Positions 63,996 to 64,000 of a stretch of 64,000 nt of DNA are shown piece by piece (the first letter of the stretch is position 1; each line of letters opens with the position of its first letter). This DNA comes from Fasciola hepatica. Lineage: Eukaryota > Platyhelminthes > Trematoda > Plagiorchiida > Fasciolidae. The DNA is taken from NCBI GenBank assembly GCA_948099385.1, contig CANUEZ040000165.1, positions 2,926,501-2,990,500 of the forward strand. Direction: 5' to 3'. The translations under genes and the position numbers were made by a program. The notes beneath the pieces were generated by a model that saw only the letters and a program-made list of their open reading frames with translations, had not been told where the DNA came from and did not search any database.

Positions 63996-64000
63996 TCTAC

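Overview
The window looks like nuclear DNA of a parasitic flatworm (cestode or trematode). This is an inference. It rests on the only recognisable host gene, which is interrupted by a 41-bp 5' intron and a 4.3-kb second intron, and on a mobile-element load of RTE, CR1-like, Penelope-like and CsRn1-type Ty3/Gypsy elements that is known from platyhelminths. There is no operon-like layout and no bacterial gene density. Almost every long open frame belongs to a retroelement.

Layout. 1-12.3 kb is sparse: a faint LINE endonuclease remnant (about 0.5-1.0 kb), a Tigger/pogo-like remnant (about 1.45-1.96 kb), a (TA)n tract and some tRNA-like relics. 12.3-21.3 kb holds ITPA (inosine triphosphate pyrophosphatase, minus strand). 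Its last exon is at 12,314-12,603 and its first two exons are at 16,921-17,241. The three exons join in frame to 189 aa. The long intron contains an element with roughly 320-360-bp terminal inverted repeats and a Penelope-like remnant. 16,004-24,046 is a tandem duplication (units of 4,020 and 4,023 bp) that copies ITPA exons 1-2. Diagnostic sites in the RTE fragments at the unit borders show that it arose by unequal crossing-over between two RTE copies.

24.0-28.1 kb is a decayed RTE copy interrupted by two copies of a small palindromic element with a tRNA-like core. 28.6-41 kb is a patchwork: a CR1-like remnant, a decayed CsRn1-like Gypsy element with LTRs, an old RTE fragment with a tRNA-derived SINE inside it, another copy of that SINE, a CR1-like ORF1/endonuclease fragment, a 5'-truncated RTE and another CR1-like RT fragment. 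41.5-45.8 kb holds two very similar young RTE copies, each with a clear target-site duplication. One is nearly full length and sits inside the 3' end of a CR1 element (42.29-48.7 kb).

49.3-64 kb is a head-to-tail array of CR1-like elements, all on the minus strand. It includes one that appears complete and intact (49,606-54,292; ORF1 413 aa with a PHD finger, ORF2 975 aa endonuclease-RT). In five places the 5' end of one element abuts the (TTCAG)n tail of the next, which suggests that the elements insert into each other's tails. Diverged CR1 families in the array share a 3'-terminal block with an inverted repeat TGGC-N4-GCCA, a candidate RT recognition signal. A 1.9-kb insertion of unknown type (58,554-60,460) interrupts one CR1 copy.

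ITPA would clean non-canonical purine nucleotides from the cytosolic pool. The rest is selfish DNA whose interactions (nesting, tail targeting, recombination) are the main biology visible here. All homology calls are by eye from protein motifs; no database was searched.
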